A DNA stretch of 64,000 bases from Polytrichum commune (GCA_950295325.1 OX485807.1:37790440-37854439); one strand, 5' to 3'. Counted from the stretch's first letter, positions 22,182 to 35,141 are shown. A program made the numbers and translations. Notes: generated by a model from the letters alone, not told the origin.

Positions 22182-22641
22182 TCAGACTGGCGGAGATGGA
22201 CACAAGTAGAGCAATTTAATCAAATGGGTTACTGCAAACTACCCATAGTACAGATTATTAACGTTATCTAAACCCTAAAATTTGCAGTCACAAGGAACAT
22301 ATCGATAGAAGCAAGGACTCAATCTGCAGGTGTATGCATAGATGAAATTGTGTACATATATGTGAATGATGTCGGCACATCAAGGCTATAGGTTTGAGTG
22401 GTTGGAGCTCATCTCTACCTTGCAAATAGGGTGGGTTCCATTGAGACCACCGAAGCACATTAGACTTGTTACTTGGCAACACTTGTAGGGGAGGAACAAT
22501 GGGAGATCAAGTCGTCCCGGTTACGGCCATTAGGAAGAGTCTAGTACTCTTTAATTGAGGCAACAAGTAAGTTTTTGGGCAAAGAAAAAGTTCATAATCC
22601 ATGCAAATGTTGGCTAACATAGGGTTAGGCTTCATCCTTTT
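22182..22641. other. Intergenic, nothing recognised
   Basis: No gene or repeat that I can assign. Confidence 0.5.
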
Positions 22642-22942
22642 CACTACAAGCATATGAGACCTAGGCAACTCGTCTTGCATCAGTGAGTTTTGTTGCAAGT
22701 CTACTACATTGGTAGACTTTTAGAGTTTTCAATGACACATGACAATTTTTGTTGGCACAATACGAATTACCTAGGACTACGAGTGTATGCTAGCATTACA
22801 AGCATGAGTTCTAGGCAATTGTTCTACATCAATGAAAGAACAATGCAAATCTACCATTGTGCTAGATTTGTAGATTTTTCTAGTGACATAGGACAAGTTT
22901 TCAATGACACAGGACAGTTGTTGAAGACTCATGCTTGTAGTG
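22642..22942. mobile_element. CACTA-type miniature element
   Basis: Begins CACTACAAGCATATGAGACC and ends with the inverse (GACTCATGCTTGTAGTG). A second inner terminus (ATTACAAGCATGAGTTCTAG) sits near 22796, so it may be two elements fused or nested. Internal blocks such as CAAATCTACCATTGTG and AGTGACATAGGACAA recur in the element at 43391 and in fragments near 20355, 54680 and 59010. No 3-bp duplication is visible at this copy. Confidence 0.7.
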
Positions 22943-23377
22943 TAGTTATTTTTTGCTTGACGTGGTAGTGCTATTGCACAAACTTATGTTGTATGACGAG
23001 TTTCTGTGGTTTGGATTAAGTGTCTAGACAATTCATATGGTATTTATTGGGCTCCTCTCTTAAATTCAATTGATCAGAACTACATTAAATATCGTATTGA
23101 GTGTATGACTATGATAACTTGTTAGATGACACTCTTGCCAGCACCTTGTGTTGAAATATTGCTATGCATGATTGAGACTTGGATGAATAATCACTTGGTA
23201 AGTGACTGTAATTGCAACATTGTAAATCTCTAACCCCCTAGGAAATTTACAAGGAATGACAAATCATGTTGCCCAGGTTTCTCTTCAAAGGAAGTCAACC
23301 GGAGATTTCGGAAACAATGAATTCAATTCAGCCACTCCACTGTCTCATGTACTAGAGCAGAATTTATTTAAAGAGTC
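22943..23377. other. Intergenic, nothing recognised
   Basis: No coding sequence seen. The last part (from about 23309) belongs to the repeat unit that follows. Confidence 0.5.
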
Positions 23378-24137
23378 ACAAAAAAAGGTGGGGCCATGAT
23401 GGAGAAACGATCAATTGCGATGGAAAGCTAGTCATAGCATCTCTATACAGTTCTGCAAGTGGATATAGCGGCACTTTTCAGATTCAATCGTTTGCATTCG
23501 ATTGATATCCGATTCGCCTCTGATCAAAGCCTGTGAATTTGAGGAGCCAAGTACATCATGGCCAACACGCCCCATGGCGACCTTGACCGCACTAGACCAG
23601 GAGCATCGATCTAAAACTGAATTAGGTCATATAGTCCTGTGTATCTGCGTTGATAGCCAGGTTCATTTACCCGAAGCGGATGAAACCATGAAGCCAACCC
23701 ATAATCGAGTTCCCCAAAAGATGGTGGCAATCAAGTATGTAATGATCAATTGCGGTGGACAGGGGGTCACAGCAGCTCTATACAGTGCGGAAAGTTGATG
23801 TTGCGGCGCTTTTTCGGCAATCGTTTACATTCGACAACTCGACAATGAACCCGTCCGATGGGGTTTGATCACAAGCCTATAAGTTGGACGAGGCGAAGGA
23901 CACCATACGTGATGAGCATGGCCAACCATCGGCCGGCCAACACACGCACGGCGCTCGACCTTGACCATATTAGACTTGGAGCAATGACACAAAACTGCAT
24001 CAGGTTATGTAGTCCTGTGTATTTGCATCGATAGCCAGGTTAATTTAATTGGAATCGAAAACCATGAAGCCAAGCCATGAAGCCAGCCACTTCAATACGT
24101 GGCATGTACTAGAGGAAAAATTAGTTGTAGAGTTCTG
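23378..24137 (-). pseudogene. Two decayed tandem copies of the VIT gene's 3' end
   Basis: Copy 1 starts at about 23378 and copy 2 at about 23711; the intact 3' end starts at about 24138. All share GATCAATTGCG(G/A)TGGA, CTCTATACA/CTCTATACG, TCGTTTACATTCGA-like sequence, GATGGGGTTTGATC with AAGCCTAT (the stop-codon region of the VIT gene), then GATGAGCATGGCCAACCATC (last coding segment) and GACCTTGACC. They keep only the last 35 or so codons plus downstream DNA, with substitutions and indels, so they are non-functional. The unit is 330-430 bp. Confidence 0.8.
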
Positions 24138-24266
24138 CAAAAAATGGTAGTAGTTAATTATGTTAAGATCAATTGCGGTGGACAGGAGGTCACAGCAGCT
24201 CTATACGTTGCGGTGCTTTTCATGAGTCGTTTACATTCGACATTGAACCCATTCGATGGGGTTTGA

Positions 24267-27245
24267 TCAAAAGCCTATGAGCCGGACGAGGCGAAGTACA
24301 CCATATGTGATGAGCATGGCCAACCATCCGCCGGCCAATACGCGCATGGCGGCCTTGACCATGTTGGCTCCTCCGAGGCGGGCGCCGATGGCTCCGAAGC
24401 ACCCGAGGGCCACCGAGGACGCTGTCACGATGGACACCAACCGGTAGTTGTAGGTGGAGATGAAGGAGCCCGAGAGGAGAGGCACGGCACCGCCGAATGC
24501 GAACGCCATGGCGGAAGCCAATGCGGCTTGGGTGGGGTTGGAGAGTTCATCGAGGTCGATGCCGAGTTCGTCCCGGGCGTGGGCCTTCAATGCGTCCACC
24601 CTCGATAGCTCCTCCGCCACCTGCAATATGACATTCACAAATTAGATCGGCATGTTGGGGTTTAATGCATAGCTCCAGTACAGAAACTTTAATCAGGATC
24701 TCCAGCCATGCCAAAATGATTCAACTAAAGAAGAAGCCCAAAAACATGGGATCCAGATCATGACAAAAATGACGGCTGTGTCTCTCTCATTTGCAAACTT
24801 GCGATTGCACTGGACTTGCAAAGGAGAAGTCCTTTTGAAGAGGGTTACTCTCTTATATGTGTGCAAATGACCACACATCTACATCTAACCTGCTTCGAAG
24901 TCATTATTTGTTGTTTGTTAAGTCCCCTACCAAAACTTGATTCGTTTTTCATTCCTACCCATTCCCATTTCCAAAGCTTTTAGCAAAAGACCAAAGAAAC
25001 AAACAAAAGAAGCATCACACAACGACAAAAGCGAAATTGTGATTGCGTTGATGCGAAGGAGAAGCTATCAGGAAGAAGGTCGCTATCTTGTACAATGTGT
25101 ACACAACCAACCACCTCCCATTTCTCAAGCATCTGAGTATTTGCAGTGACCTAACCCACAAATGCCGCTTCTGTGGTTCAGAGTTAAATGATGAACCAAG
25201 CGATGTTCTCCGCTTCTAGTGCCCCCAGTTAAAAAATCCTCGTCTTAATAGGCTCCGGATACCTTAGTGCTGGGTGACTATTGGTAACGCTCACAAAGTG
25301 GCAGGCTACTGCAGCAGGACGAATGCCCGAGACAAGGCCGTCCCACGTGAATCACTACCCAGTAGTCACTGAGTACAGTGCTGAACTGGCTTTAAGTGAC
25401 TGATCGAAAAGCTTCAACATTATTCCCATGGCAGAATCATATGAGGAAAAACCCTCTTGAGTAACATAATATGCGAATGGGCAACTTACTTGCTTCGCTA
25501 AGTAGTAGCTGAGGCCACGGCCAACGTAGATTTGGGTCAATTCCTCCAACTCCCTCGCCTCTGCGTCTGGTCCTTGACTGTGCTCCTGCAACCGTGAACA
25601 ATTTCCATTAGTACAAAGGACTCACTTGGGTGTTATGCCTTATCAGAAAAAAAAATTATAAAACTAAAAAGGAAGAAAAAGTTGAACCTTTGGAAGAAGG
25701 TAGTACTTAACCCAATCGGTAGGCCATGATGTCGACTAAACAGGTTTTGCATTGCTCGTGAAAGCATGAAGTTGGTTGTTGCGACATGATGTCAACAAAC
25801 GGCTAAGAATCGATACATACTTGCATTCTCTTGCTCTCAATTCTATACTACCCTTAGTAAGGGAGTCCAGAGAATGCCAACCGTTAACAACCATTAGTGT
25901 CGTTATTAACATTAGTACTTGCAACCGAAACAGGATAACCCTGATAACTCAGAAGCAGCCGCCCCAGGGCATAGCCGCCTCCGGTAAACCCCTCCCTCGG
26001 TCAAACCCTATTGACCGAGTGACGTCACCGTAAAGTCGTTGAGGAAACTCCCAAATAATGATGAGGACGACGAAATCTCTGAGGCCATGCATGCATATTC
26101 TAGCTACACTTGAGCGCCGTGATCTGCTCTACTCACAACCTCAACAACTACCGACATGAAATGATGTTGGAACCTATTTTAGTTAGATGATGAAGTGATT
26201 GCACAGCGTGCTCTCGGGACATAGCACAGAAGGGAAAGTAAGTGTCAACACTCACATTCCAAATTAAAGGCGGTGAAATGCAACACCACTAAGGACACAG
26301 AAGGCAGTCCACTCTACAGCTCGACATTCAACTCTTCAGCTCAATAGCAGCTGCTGAGTAGCAGTACTACTCAAGTCCTCATTTTTCCTGGCGCGACAGA
26401 GTGAAGAAAACGGCAGACCAACCTGATGAAATGCCTTGGATACTGCAACAGGGTGAAATTCAATGTCGCAATACGTGACTGTATGTCAATAATACTAAAC
26501 GAACCTCGTTGCAAATCTCAAAATTGATAGGAAATGTGTTACATGAAGCACTCCAATTAGCTTGGAAAGGACATCAGAGGAGGTAATGAAGAAAGAAGGA
26601 AACAAGTACAAGACATTGGATGGTTGCAGTTAACCCATCCCCTGCATATGAAGACATGAAGACAAAATGCTTCACAAGAGCTGGGAGCTCAGAGTGAAGC
26701 CCACTAAGAATTGTTGAAAAATAATTCAAAACGTGTGCATGTGTTCAGACATATTCCCACTTTCCCGCATGATGACCCACCTTCCGTTCGATCTCAAGGT
26801 CGGCGAGCTCACTGTCACGCTGCGAGTAGACAGAGACGAACTCCCCAATTGCCATACTACAAGCGCCGGCAATGAGACCAGCCACGCCACTGGCAATGGT
26901 GGCCTTCATTGCTTCGCTCTGAATGACGGCGTCGACTCCCAACATTAGCGAGGCGATGGACACCAACCCATCGTTGGCGCCCAGCACCAAAGCCCGCAGC
27001 CACGGTGCGCGGTGGGAGAAGTGAGGGGACTTGGTGGAGCTGTCACCGATGGTGGTTTCTGCATTCATCAACATGCCTTCGGGAAGCACCACGGGTATGC
27101 AACATGGCTTTCCGGAGACAACATCGACGTTAGGAAACATGGGTTTCTGATCCTCGGGATCAAAATCTGAGGAAGGTCTTCGTTGCTGTGATCGCCGTGA
27201 GGCTGACACGAGCTCCGTGTTCTGGTCCGCAATTGGGATTCCCAT
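24267..27245 (-). CDS. VIT/CCC1-family vacuolar iron (metal) transporter-like protein
   Basis: Three exons on the minus strand: 27245-26781, 25585-25490, 24620-24267. They total 915 nt, giving 304 residues, phase 0 at each join. The membrane core has five predicted helices: residues 84-104 (LGANDGLVSIASLMLGV), 115-138 (GLIAGACSMAIGEFVSVYSQ), 218-238, 246-268 and 277-300 (VLAGGWLAMLITYGVLRLV). GANDGL and ACSMAIGEF are family signatures. VIT/CCC1 proteins move Fe2+ or Mn2+ out of the cytosol into vacuoles. Between helices 2 and 3 lies a hydrophilic domain of about 75 residues (ELEELTQIYVGRGLSYYLAK ... HARDELGIDLDELSNP). This form is typical of bacterial VIT proteins, whereas the angiosperm nodulin-21-like VTL proteins known to me have a much shorter loop. 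The frame continues upstream to an ATG at 27416 through a low-complexity Cys run, which I treat as leader. The 3' end is duplicated downstream. Confidence 0.92.
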
Positions 27246-28800
27246 TTTTGGTGCAGCAGCAGCAGCAGGCCGATGCACCCTCCTTAGTTGCGAGACTTTA
27301 GTGCAAATTTGTACAGAAGTGTGTTTGAAGAAAAAATGTAGTACGCAAACACAATAACAACAACAACAACAACAAGTACTGGACCTGTACTTGTCTGGTA
27401 GATTTTCAAGCAACAAGGAGGTGGCGAAAGTTGCATGTGATGTTGTGTGGAGAAGTACAGGTTATAATGTTGTCACTCCAGGTGTCATGCACACAAGGAG
27501 AAAAGTTGGAGGATGACATCCATCACTAGAAGATGTTGAGTTCCTGGTCACGGCAAGAGAAATGGAGCAGACTCCCCCAATACCCCGGCGCTAAAACCTC
27601 CCTTAAACCACACATGGGTATTTTTGGGGCACGGATGCTCCTCTCCCTGATAAAAAAGAGCCACCAAAAACATGCAGGGACTCAAAGATCATGAGGCCAT
27701 AGCATCAAAGATTGGGCAGTAGACTCCAGGAAGTAATCTCTAATTGACAGGAATATACATGAATTGATTTGAAACGCTCAATAGCCGAGGTTTAGCAAAT
27801 GCGCAGTATCACACTACTACTTGGTGCGGCCCTTTCTCGAAGAGGTGGACTAATATCCCCGCGTGAGACTTGCTGCGCGCTGGCTCCTTATAGCGTCTAC
27901 GAGACACTTTGAAACAGTTTTATCTTGCAATTTCCGAATATCTCGGGCTCTTCCTCATTTCCTAAAACCCAGGATGGGCTACCTGCTCGACCGCCTGAAA
28001 TCACAAAAGCTCGGAAGCGAAACAAACCTCCACCTAAAACCAAACCACTTCAACCGAAGTGCCTCAAACGATGAATGAATCCCACTAGTGACGTCCACAC
28101 AACAACATCGACCAGCTAGCCACCTCGCAGAGATCAAAACACACGCTGGAGGTCGGGATCAGAACAACATGAAAACCACCCACCCCTGACCTCCAGCAGC
28201 TCTTCTCCTCTTACAACTGTTCCCTGCCCCCCTTAAACCCCCTAATAAACCTCTCTACATCCACCTTCCCACAGTCACCGAAATGGCAGCCTCCTCGATC
28301 AGAACACAAAACCATTAAAAAAAAAACACACTCACCCACTCGCTCATTCACAAAGGGAAACAACTTTCCCGCACCAAGGTCATGATCCCTTGACCCACCA
28401 AACCACGAAACTCAAATTCTACAAGCACCTCCAACACTACAACTGCAGCTGCGGTCGGCCGCCTTCTAACCCACAGCCTGATTCCAAACTCATGAGGGAA
28501 TCCCTCGTGTGAAGGGAAATTGCGAGCACTACGAGCGAGAGAGGGAGAGAGAGAAAATGATGCAAGATGGGCAGGCAGATGGGCCTGTCTGCATCTGGCG
28601 TTGCGACTGGTGAGATAAATTGGGGAAGAAACGAGGATGAATATGGCAGTTGTATGGGAGGAGGGAGCAAGGGCCCACCGGAGAGAGTGTGGCGGCCACG
28701 AGATGGCCCCTCCGCCGTCAGATGCGCATCGACGGCGCACAGCGATGCGGGCTGAGCCCCCGCGGCGCGTGCCCCAGCCCCCTGGCTAGTCCATCGAGAT
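27246..28800 (-). promoter_or_regulatory. VIT upstream region with CpG-rich block (about 28430-28800)
   Basis: No independent gene is supported. A CAA repeat lies at 27351-27374. The 28.43-28.80 kb part is CpG-rich with a GA/CT run at 28537-28556, resembling the leader or promoter of the minus-strand VIT gene. A 130-residue minus frame covers it, but it shows no family features and is Ser/Pro/Arg-rich as expected from composition. Confidence 0.4.
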
Positions 28801-28965
28801 CCCGGAGCTTATATTACTAACATATTACGTGGGTTTATCACTTGCCAGCAGGCTTCAAAGCCTACTAAATAAGTGAGCCTTCAATAACATGGATTCAGCT
28901 GAGACACCAGGTTAGGGGGTTGGGAGGGGAATATGTCATGTAAGGTGTTAGAATTAAGCCTTACG

Positions 28966-29781
28966 GATGATGCTATGCTTGTCAGGAAGTAGATTCAGCC
29001 TGGAACACAAGTGAGATTCGGGTGAAGCATTGTCACCGAATATATATGTGTGTGTATTATTAGAATGGAATAGCTGATAGTAGCTGAATAAGATGTGTTG
29101 AGCTTTGCAATCCTTAGTTCACACTCAACTACGTTTAATCTTCCAAAAATCATTCATTTCTCTCACACACCGTTAGCGTTGAGTTAATATGAGGGGGAGG
29201 GGGGGGGGCTTTAACATGACATGGTTCGAAATGATCAAAGTGACATTATAACGTAGAAGCGCTTATCATGGACACTTTGAGCGCTATGGTCCTTTCAAAC
29301 CTAACCCAAACAAATTATTCGGTAATTTATTTGGTTCGTTCAATACGAAGATCACCCAAATCCGATGATCTAGCTAGGATGCTTCTTGTCAAGTAGTAGA
29401 TTCATCTTGAAACACAAGTGAGATTCGGGTGAAGCATTATCACCAAATATATATATATATATATATCATTAGAATGGAACAGCTGATAGTAGCTTAATGA
29501 GATGTGTTGAACTTTGCAATACTTTGTTCAAACTCAACTATATTTAATCTTCCAAAAATCATTTATTTCTCTCACACACCGTTAGCGTCGAGTTAATATG
29601 AGGGGGGCGGGCTTTTGAATGACACGGTTCGAAATGATCAAAGTGACATTACAATGTAGAAGCGCTTATCACGGACACTTTGAGCGATGTGGTCCTTTCA
29701 AACCTAACCCAAACAAATTATTCGGTAGTTTATTTGGTTCATTCAATACGAAGATCACCCAAATCCGGTGATCTAGCTAGG
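28966..29781. repeat. Tandem duplication, unit about 405 bp
   Basis: Copy 1 runs to about 29387 and copy 2 from about 29388 to 29781. They are closely similar: ACACAAGTGAGATTCGGGTG, TTAATCTTCCAAAAATCATT, TCTCTCACACACCGTTAGCG, CGAAATGATCAAAGTGACAT, CCTAACCCAAACAAATTATT and GATCTAGCTAGGA occur in both. Differences include the length of an AT run (29448-29467 in copy 2) and of a G tract. This is the youngest-looking of the tandem duplications in the window. Confidence 0.9.
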
Positions 29782-32666
29782 AGACACTTCGACCATCATA
29801 TCGTGTCCCTTGTGAGGTTTCTACTAATTTATGTGACTCGATGTTTTTTTTATCACTATTTTGGACCGTGTCCAAGCAACTCTTGAGAGCCTTAGTGGAG
29901 GTTGTTGCATCATTTAGATTCAGGCTCCCGATAATCCACTCGACAAGTATTGAAGCAATCCCCGTAACCTTACAATGTGAGTGACTCATTGAACCGAGTT
30001 GATCAATGAAGTATCACATGAAACTCCATGACCTAATGAAGTATCCCATGCTTCTTGGCTAAAAACTGTTCTTATATATATATATACACCTTATTGAGTC
30101 TCCTTGATATAAATCATGACATAGAGTTACAAATCATGACAGTAAGCATTGTATCACATTAATTCTATCTTTTCAAATTCAATCAACCTTGGTGGACCTA
30201 ACTTATGAGCCTAATAGAGTCATCCATAAAAATCTTTCAAAGAAGGACGAAACCATGGGTTTGATCCTTCTTTAAGAAAATTTTCTATGAAGATTTTGTT
30301 AGCTCGTTTATGTATTGAAGCATGTTTTAAAAGTTGGATGAAATTTTTGGGATCTCTTCTTTTCACCTCACAAAATTTGAGAGGGTTTATGATCTAAAGC
30401 AGTGTATGCACATGGGTCCATGATTGTCCTAAATCATGAATCAACCTATGCAAGGCTAACTTGGCCCACCCATCCTAAAAGGACAACCTAGAAAGCCAAT
30501 TTTTAATAGTGTAACACTACTCTTTGTGTATGACCATTTAAGTATTAAGAAAACTTGGGTGACTTTGTGTCGATTCTCATAAAGTCAAGACATGGAACTA
30601 AACCCATGGTTTCATCTGCTCTACTTTACAAATAACTCTCGTGTGTATCCACCTACATTTTTGAATTAGAACCCATCCTTGAACACGTAAATGAGTGTAT
30701 AATGGTCACTTTATGGTAGACATACAATGGCCATTTATAATGTATTATGAGGACCGTAAAATAAAGAGTCCTCTTGGACCAAAAATATAGCAAAGTCAAT
30801 AACTTGGCACTCGACAAGGACTAACCATGCAGCACACACAATCCCAATGTGGACACCAATTTAGAAGTGATTTTTAACAAAGTAGGTGCATGCACGTTCA
30901 CATTATCACCAATTTAGAGGTGCTCTTTTCCACCCTTTTACACATATGTAGGCAACTTATAGAGGGGAGAGTTTACCACCTTTGTAAGGGAATCAACTAT
31001 CAAAATCCTATCATCTTTGAACCGATAGAATCTTAACTTCAACTCTTTTTAAAACATAGAATTGTTTGTATTGTAAGATAATAATTTTGGTCGTGGAATC
31101 CACATTTAAAGTGATAATATATAGAGTGAACGTGTGGGACATATAGAAGGACTCCTCTCATCGAAACTAAAGTTACCCAATTTAACACCCTTTTGTGTTA
31201 GTACTTGGTTTGGAATGTGTTGTGATGCTATAATGACTTACATTATAAACAAAATTACAAAAGAAAATGATAGTGATGATGATTGCATGGAATAGATTAG
31301 TCGTGTCATGCTTGACATAAATACTCATATACTTGCATAATTGCCCAATTTAGGTGGGGGACTGATGTATTTTAGGATCCATGATAAAATAAATTGCATT
31401 ATTTTGGACCATAATCATGTTGATTTTGTGGTTGTGTTTTGTTGAAATTGTGTTGTTTGGCCCTAAGCTTTCTACTACACCTTTCATGTTATTAATTAGT
31501 GTCACTAACCTAATAGTGTCACTCAACTTTATTACATGGGTTTGTGTAGGGTACATTTAAAATGATCAACTTGATTGTTAGTGTGACCTCATGACACTTG
31601 GCATTAGTGGGCTTGCTTATATCTTGGCATTAGTATGCTCGATATTATTACGAGGTCTATGTCTAGGTTACACAATGGTTGACATGTCGATCACATGTGG
31701 AAACATATGACACTTGCCCTTAGTATGCTTATTATTATCTTCCTTTTGATTACTGAATTGCAAATACATGACACTTGCCATTAGTATGCTCAATATTACC
31801 ATCCTCGTGCATACTAAATTATACATCTATTATCTCAAGCACTCCGTTGTGCTATGCTAAATATCATACCGTAAAAATTATTCAATTCATGAAGTTACTT
31901 ATGCTCACAATTAGTGTCATTTTGACACTTTATAGACACGAGTGCAAATTATCTCAGGTCAACATCAAATCATTAAAACTTGTAACTTTGTTAATTTATC
32001 CATATAGCAACCATAGGTTTTTTAAATAATTAAAAAATGTATGCATTTTTTGTATGATAATAGATATTTTAAAAAATGTGAGATGTCAATTAAGTAGCCT
32101 GAGACAACCAAATTGCACATATAAAGTAGAAGCCAATTTTTGGGTCCCGGCCACTACTCCTTGAGTAAGATAACTTAAGCATTAAGAAAACTTGGGCGGC
32201 TTTATGCATAAGGTCGCAAACTCACTTCTTAATCAATTTGACGGGAGTTTGATGCCAAGACTTAAGCACGGTCAAGTACACAAGTTCATTACCCTATATA
32301 ACTTTAAGTGAAAGTGATTCAAAATAACTCAACATTTTGTGAAGGAAAAAATCACAAACATTAGAAAAACACATTGATTAGAAAACCAAGCAATTTACGT
32401 TGCCAAAGTTTTTCTCAAAGAAAAGTCTACATATTTTAGAAGACGGTGCAAGTAGTGTGCAAGTAGATATATTGAACACGTAATTGTCTAGAATTTGTTC
32501 AAAACATTATGAAACTACATTAAATTGATGCTTTTATAAAAATTATCGTAATGTTGCCCTCAAGTTTATAGTGAATTCAAGGAATATGAAAAAAAAATCC
32601 AACTTCAAAATATTTAAGGTCGTGAAATCTACATTCAAAACAATCATTACCTTTTGAGCCACCACT
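29782..32666. other. Intergenic, AT-rich repeats
   Basis: No gene seen. 30230-30630 is a dispersed repeat (family S) whose inverted copy is at 39990-40270. 31588-31800 has three or four spaced repeats of a TGACACTTG(G/C)CATTAGTATGCT-like motif. An AT run is at 30075-30086. Confidence 0.6.
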
Positions 32667-32863
32667 TGGGGAGAGCCGGCGGTTAGTTACAAATGAACCG
32701 GTTGAAGTTCGAGACTTAAGGAGGATTACCAATCATTGTAGAGGAATCTATAGAATACACCTCGAATGAGTAAAGCAAAACCGGAAGATGTCAACATGTA
32801 ACCGGCTGGATTTAGAATCACTGGGATCTTGACCAACTGTGCCCAAAAACTTCCCGGGCATTG
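32667..32863 (+). mobile_element. ACCGGTT-rich MITE, copy C (shortened)
   Basis: Starts GGGGAGAGCCGGCGGTTAGT, lacks about 25 bp between the first two ACCGGTT motifs compared with copy B, and ends CCCAAAAACTTCCCGGGCA. Otherwise colinear with the family. Confidence 0.85.
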
Positions 32864-33753
32864 TTTTGAGAAATACTTTTAATGATAGTTTTGAAGATCT
32901 CATCTTGATATTCTATACTTGAGTACCTAACACAACAATAAAGAGCATCATGAAAAAAATCCAATTTGATGAACACCTTGCTACTACTTTTAGGCATTTG
33001 ACCAAAAAAGTGATGGTTTTGGTATACCGGTGCACTTTTTTCATGTATACTCGATTGTGCTTGCTCCCTAATATTGAGTCCGATGATGAAGAGATGTTTT
33101 GGCCCCCGAGGTTATTGAACCCCATAACTTACCCTAGTGTAAACCCACACTTTTAGTGGACAATTAGTTGAGCCTCAAACTCTAAGTACGTACTTAGATC
33201 TCAATTAGTCGGTCCCACACTCGTGGCTGGGGAACCACGATCTGAAGGAGAACAAGTGTGTAAAATATACATTTGAACCTACATTTGAGTTTTATGTGGT
33301 TTGGTGTGGCTCCAAGAATGGACACCAAAAATACACATGTTTTGACGACATGCTCAAAAAACATGATGATCATTCCAAACTCAACAATCAACATAATTAG
33401 GGGACGCTAAATGATCATTCAATGAGCACGAGAGTTTTCACTTTGATAGTGAATCATACATGTATACAAGCTCCGAAAATTATCAAGAAAGTGGCTATTG
33501 CCTTGATTTGGATGTGGTAACCATCTCCTACTAATCGCGTGTTTCATCTCCTAGGAGAAGTGGGTTGCACTAATGATCCCCATTAGTGTGTGTTACTATT
33601 CGGGAGTTACGCAGTGCAATCGAATCTTTCTCAGGAGTTCAATGTCTACTACCAAGGTTCGACATGTTGTTCAGACACTATGGAACACAAGTGGCATTGC
33701 TTGGTAAAATATAACATTCTCATTAAATAGTAACTCCGAATAGTAACACGCAC
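32864..33753. other. Intergenic with a family R repeat
   Basis: No gene seen. 33240-33400 is a minus-orientation member of dispersed family R (CACCAAAAATACACATG, GTGTGGCTCCAAGAATGG). Confidence 0.5.
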
Positions 33754-33756
33754 TAA

Positions 33757-34322
33757 GGGCTGATTTACACCATGGACCATGAAGTCGGACCATGGAAGAT
33801 GGCCTTTTTCCATGGTGTGACTTGATGGTCCAACTTCCATGGTCTGATTTCTTTTAAAAAAAGTTACAGAGCCTTTGGGCCCCTCACTAGGTGTAAACCA
33901 AATGTGCCCAAAAAATGAAGGTGTTGATTTTTTTTTAACATGTGCCCAAAAAGGACAGTTTTGAAAAGAAAAGAAAAATCAAGTTCGACCATTCTCTTGT
34001 CTCCTCTTGTCTTCATCTTCTCTCCCCCCCCCCAAAAAAAAACTCAAGAAAAACATATTATAATAGCATTTTTTTTTGTCATGGGCCCTTGCCTTTTCCT
34101 ACTAGAGCACCTCTTTTGCCTCTCCCACTACAAAACCCATTGAACCATGTCAGCGAATAACGTAAACCTTACAATACGTCTTCTGGGGACCTCGAACTCC
34201 ATAATCACTCCGACATTTCTTCTTTGGAGTAAACCAAAATGGTCCCAGAGTGAGTTCAACAACCAATCACAGAATTTACAGAGACGTGGGACGACTTCAC
34301 CGTCCATGATGTAAGCAACCCC
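33757..34322 (+). mobile_element. Harbinger-like MITE with GGGC-TTTACACCATGG ends, copy 1
   Basis: The left end is GGGCTGATTTACACCATGGA; the right end in reverse complement is GGGGTTGCTTACATCATGGA. Flanks are TAA on both sides (33754-33756 and 34323-34325). Length 566 bp. Internally it shares GAACCATTCTCTTGTC-type and CTACTAGAGCACCTCTTTTG-type blocks with the copy at 37439. No transposase. Confidence 0.85.
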
Positions 34323-34741
34323 TAATTGGGGTCATCAATGTAGTTGAAAAAAACACAACCATTCAAAACCCATCCACCTTAATAATGCTACGAGGCCTGC
34401 ACCTTTCTCCATACTTGTGTGCCATAAAGATTTATGGAACACATATTAAAATGACTCGTTTCTTGGCCACTTGTGGACTGTCGGCGAAAAGCGAGCGGAT
34501 GGGACCGTGGTGTCCACTACTACTACGACTACTACTACCACCACATCCCTATAATGAATTCCAGTTTTTGACTCCGTTTTCTGACCCGAGTCAAGTGAGT
34601 CGCAGTGTTTTGTGTGTACTTTCACTTCCTCGTGTAAGGAAATCCATCAAGTACGCTTGCTGCCAGTGACTTAGAGTCACTCAGCTCTGAAGCTCGGACT
34701 CACACTTTCAACAGCACTCCAGGCCCCTGAAACCCTCCCAA
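34323..34741. other. Intergenic, nothing recognised
   Basis: Short frames only. A run of CTACTACTACGACTACTACTA-like triplets lies near 34516-34540. Confidence 0.5.
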
Positions 34742-34750
34742 AAGCGGGCC

Positions 34751-34964
34751 CAGTGATTGGGGAGATTTTTGGGCATAATTGGTTGAGATCCTAGTGTTTG
34801 CAAGTCCAACCGGTTACGTGTTGACATCCTTCGGTTTTCCTTTCTTAAGTTGGGGTATATTCTATAAACTCCTCTAAAAAGATCGGTAATCTTGAACTTC
34901 AACCGGTTATTTTTCAAACTCGACCGGTTCATTCGTAACCAACTGCCGGTTCTCCCCGATCATT
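34751..34964 (-). mobile_element. ACCGGTT-rich MITE, copy D, with 9-bp duplication
   Basis: Begins CAGTGATTGGGGAGA and ends TCTCCCCGATCATT. Flanks are AAGCGGGCC (34742-34750) and AAGCGGCCC (34965-34973), a 9-bp target duplication with one difference. Length 214 bp. Confidence 0.9.
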
Positions 34965-35141
34965 AAGCGGCCCCCCTTCTCCAAACGATTTTTTCAATCA
35001 ATTCCGGATTCCAAAATAGGCAGCGGGATTTACATAGTTAATTTATGAAGTCCCTCGTCAACAACGAAGGATGAAAATTGTGGGTTTGAACCTTCTTTGA
35101 GAAACCTTTCTATTTACCTTAAGGTAAGGTAGACGGGTGCG

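Noticed and set aside
26745-27416. Upstream ATG at 27416 as the VIT start
   Set aside because: The extra 57 residues are a Cys run from a CAA repeat plus low-complexity sequence; the 27245 start fits the family better.
28348-28740. 130-residue minus-strand frame upstream of the VIT gene
   Set aside because: Ser/Pro/Arg-rich composition from a CpG-rich leader-like region, with no domain or homologue recognised.
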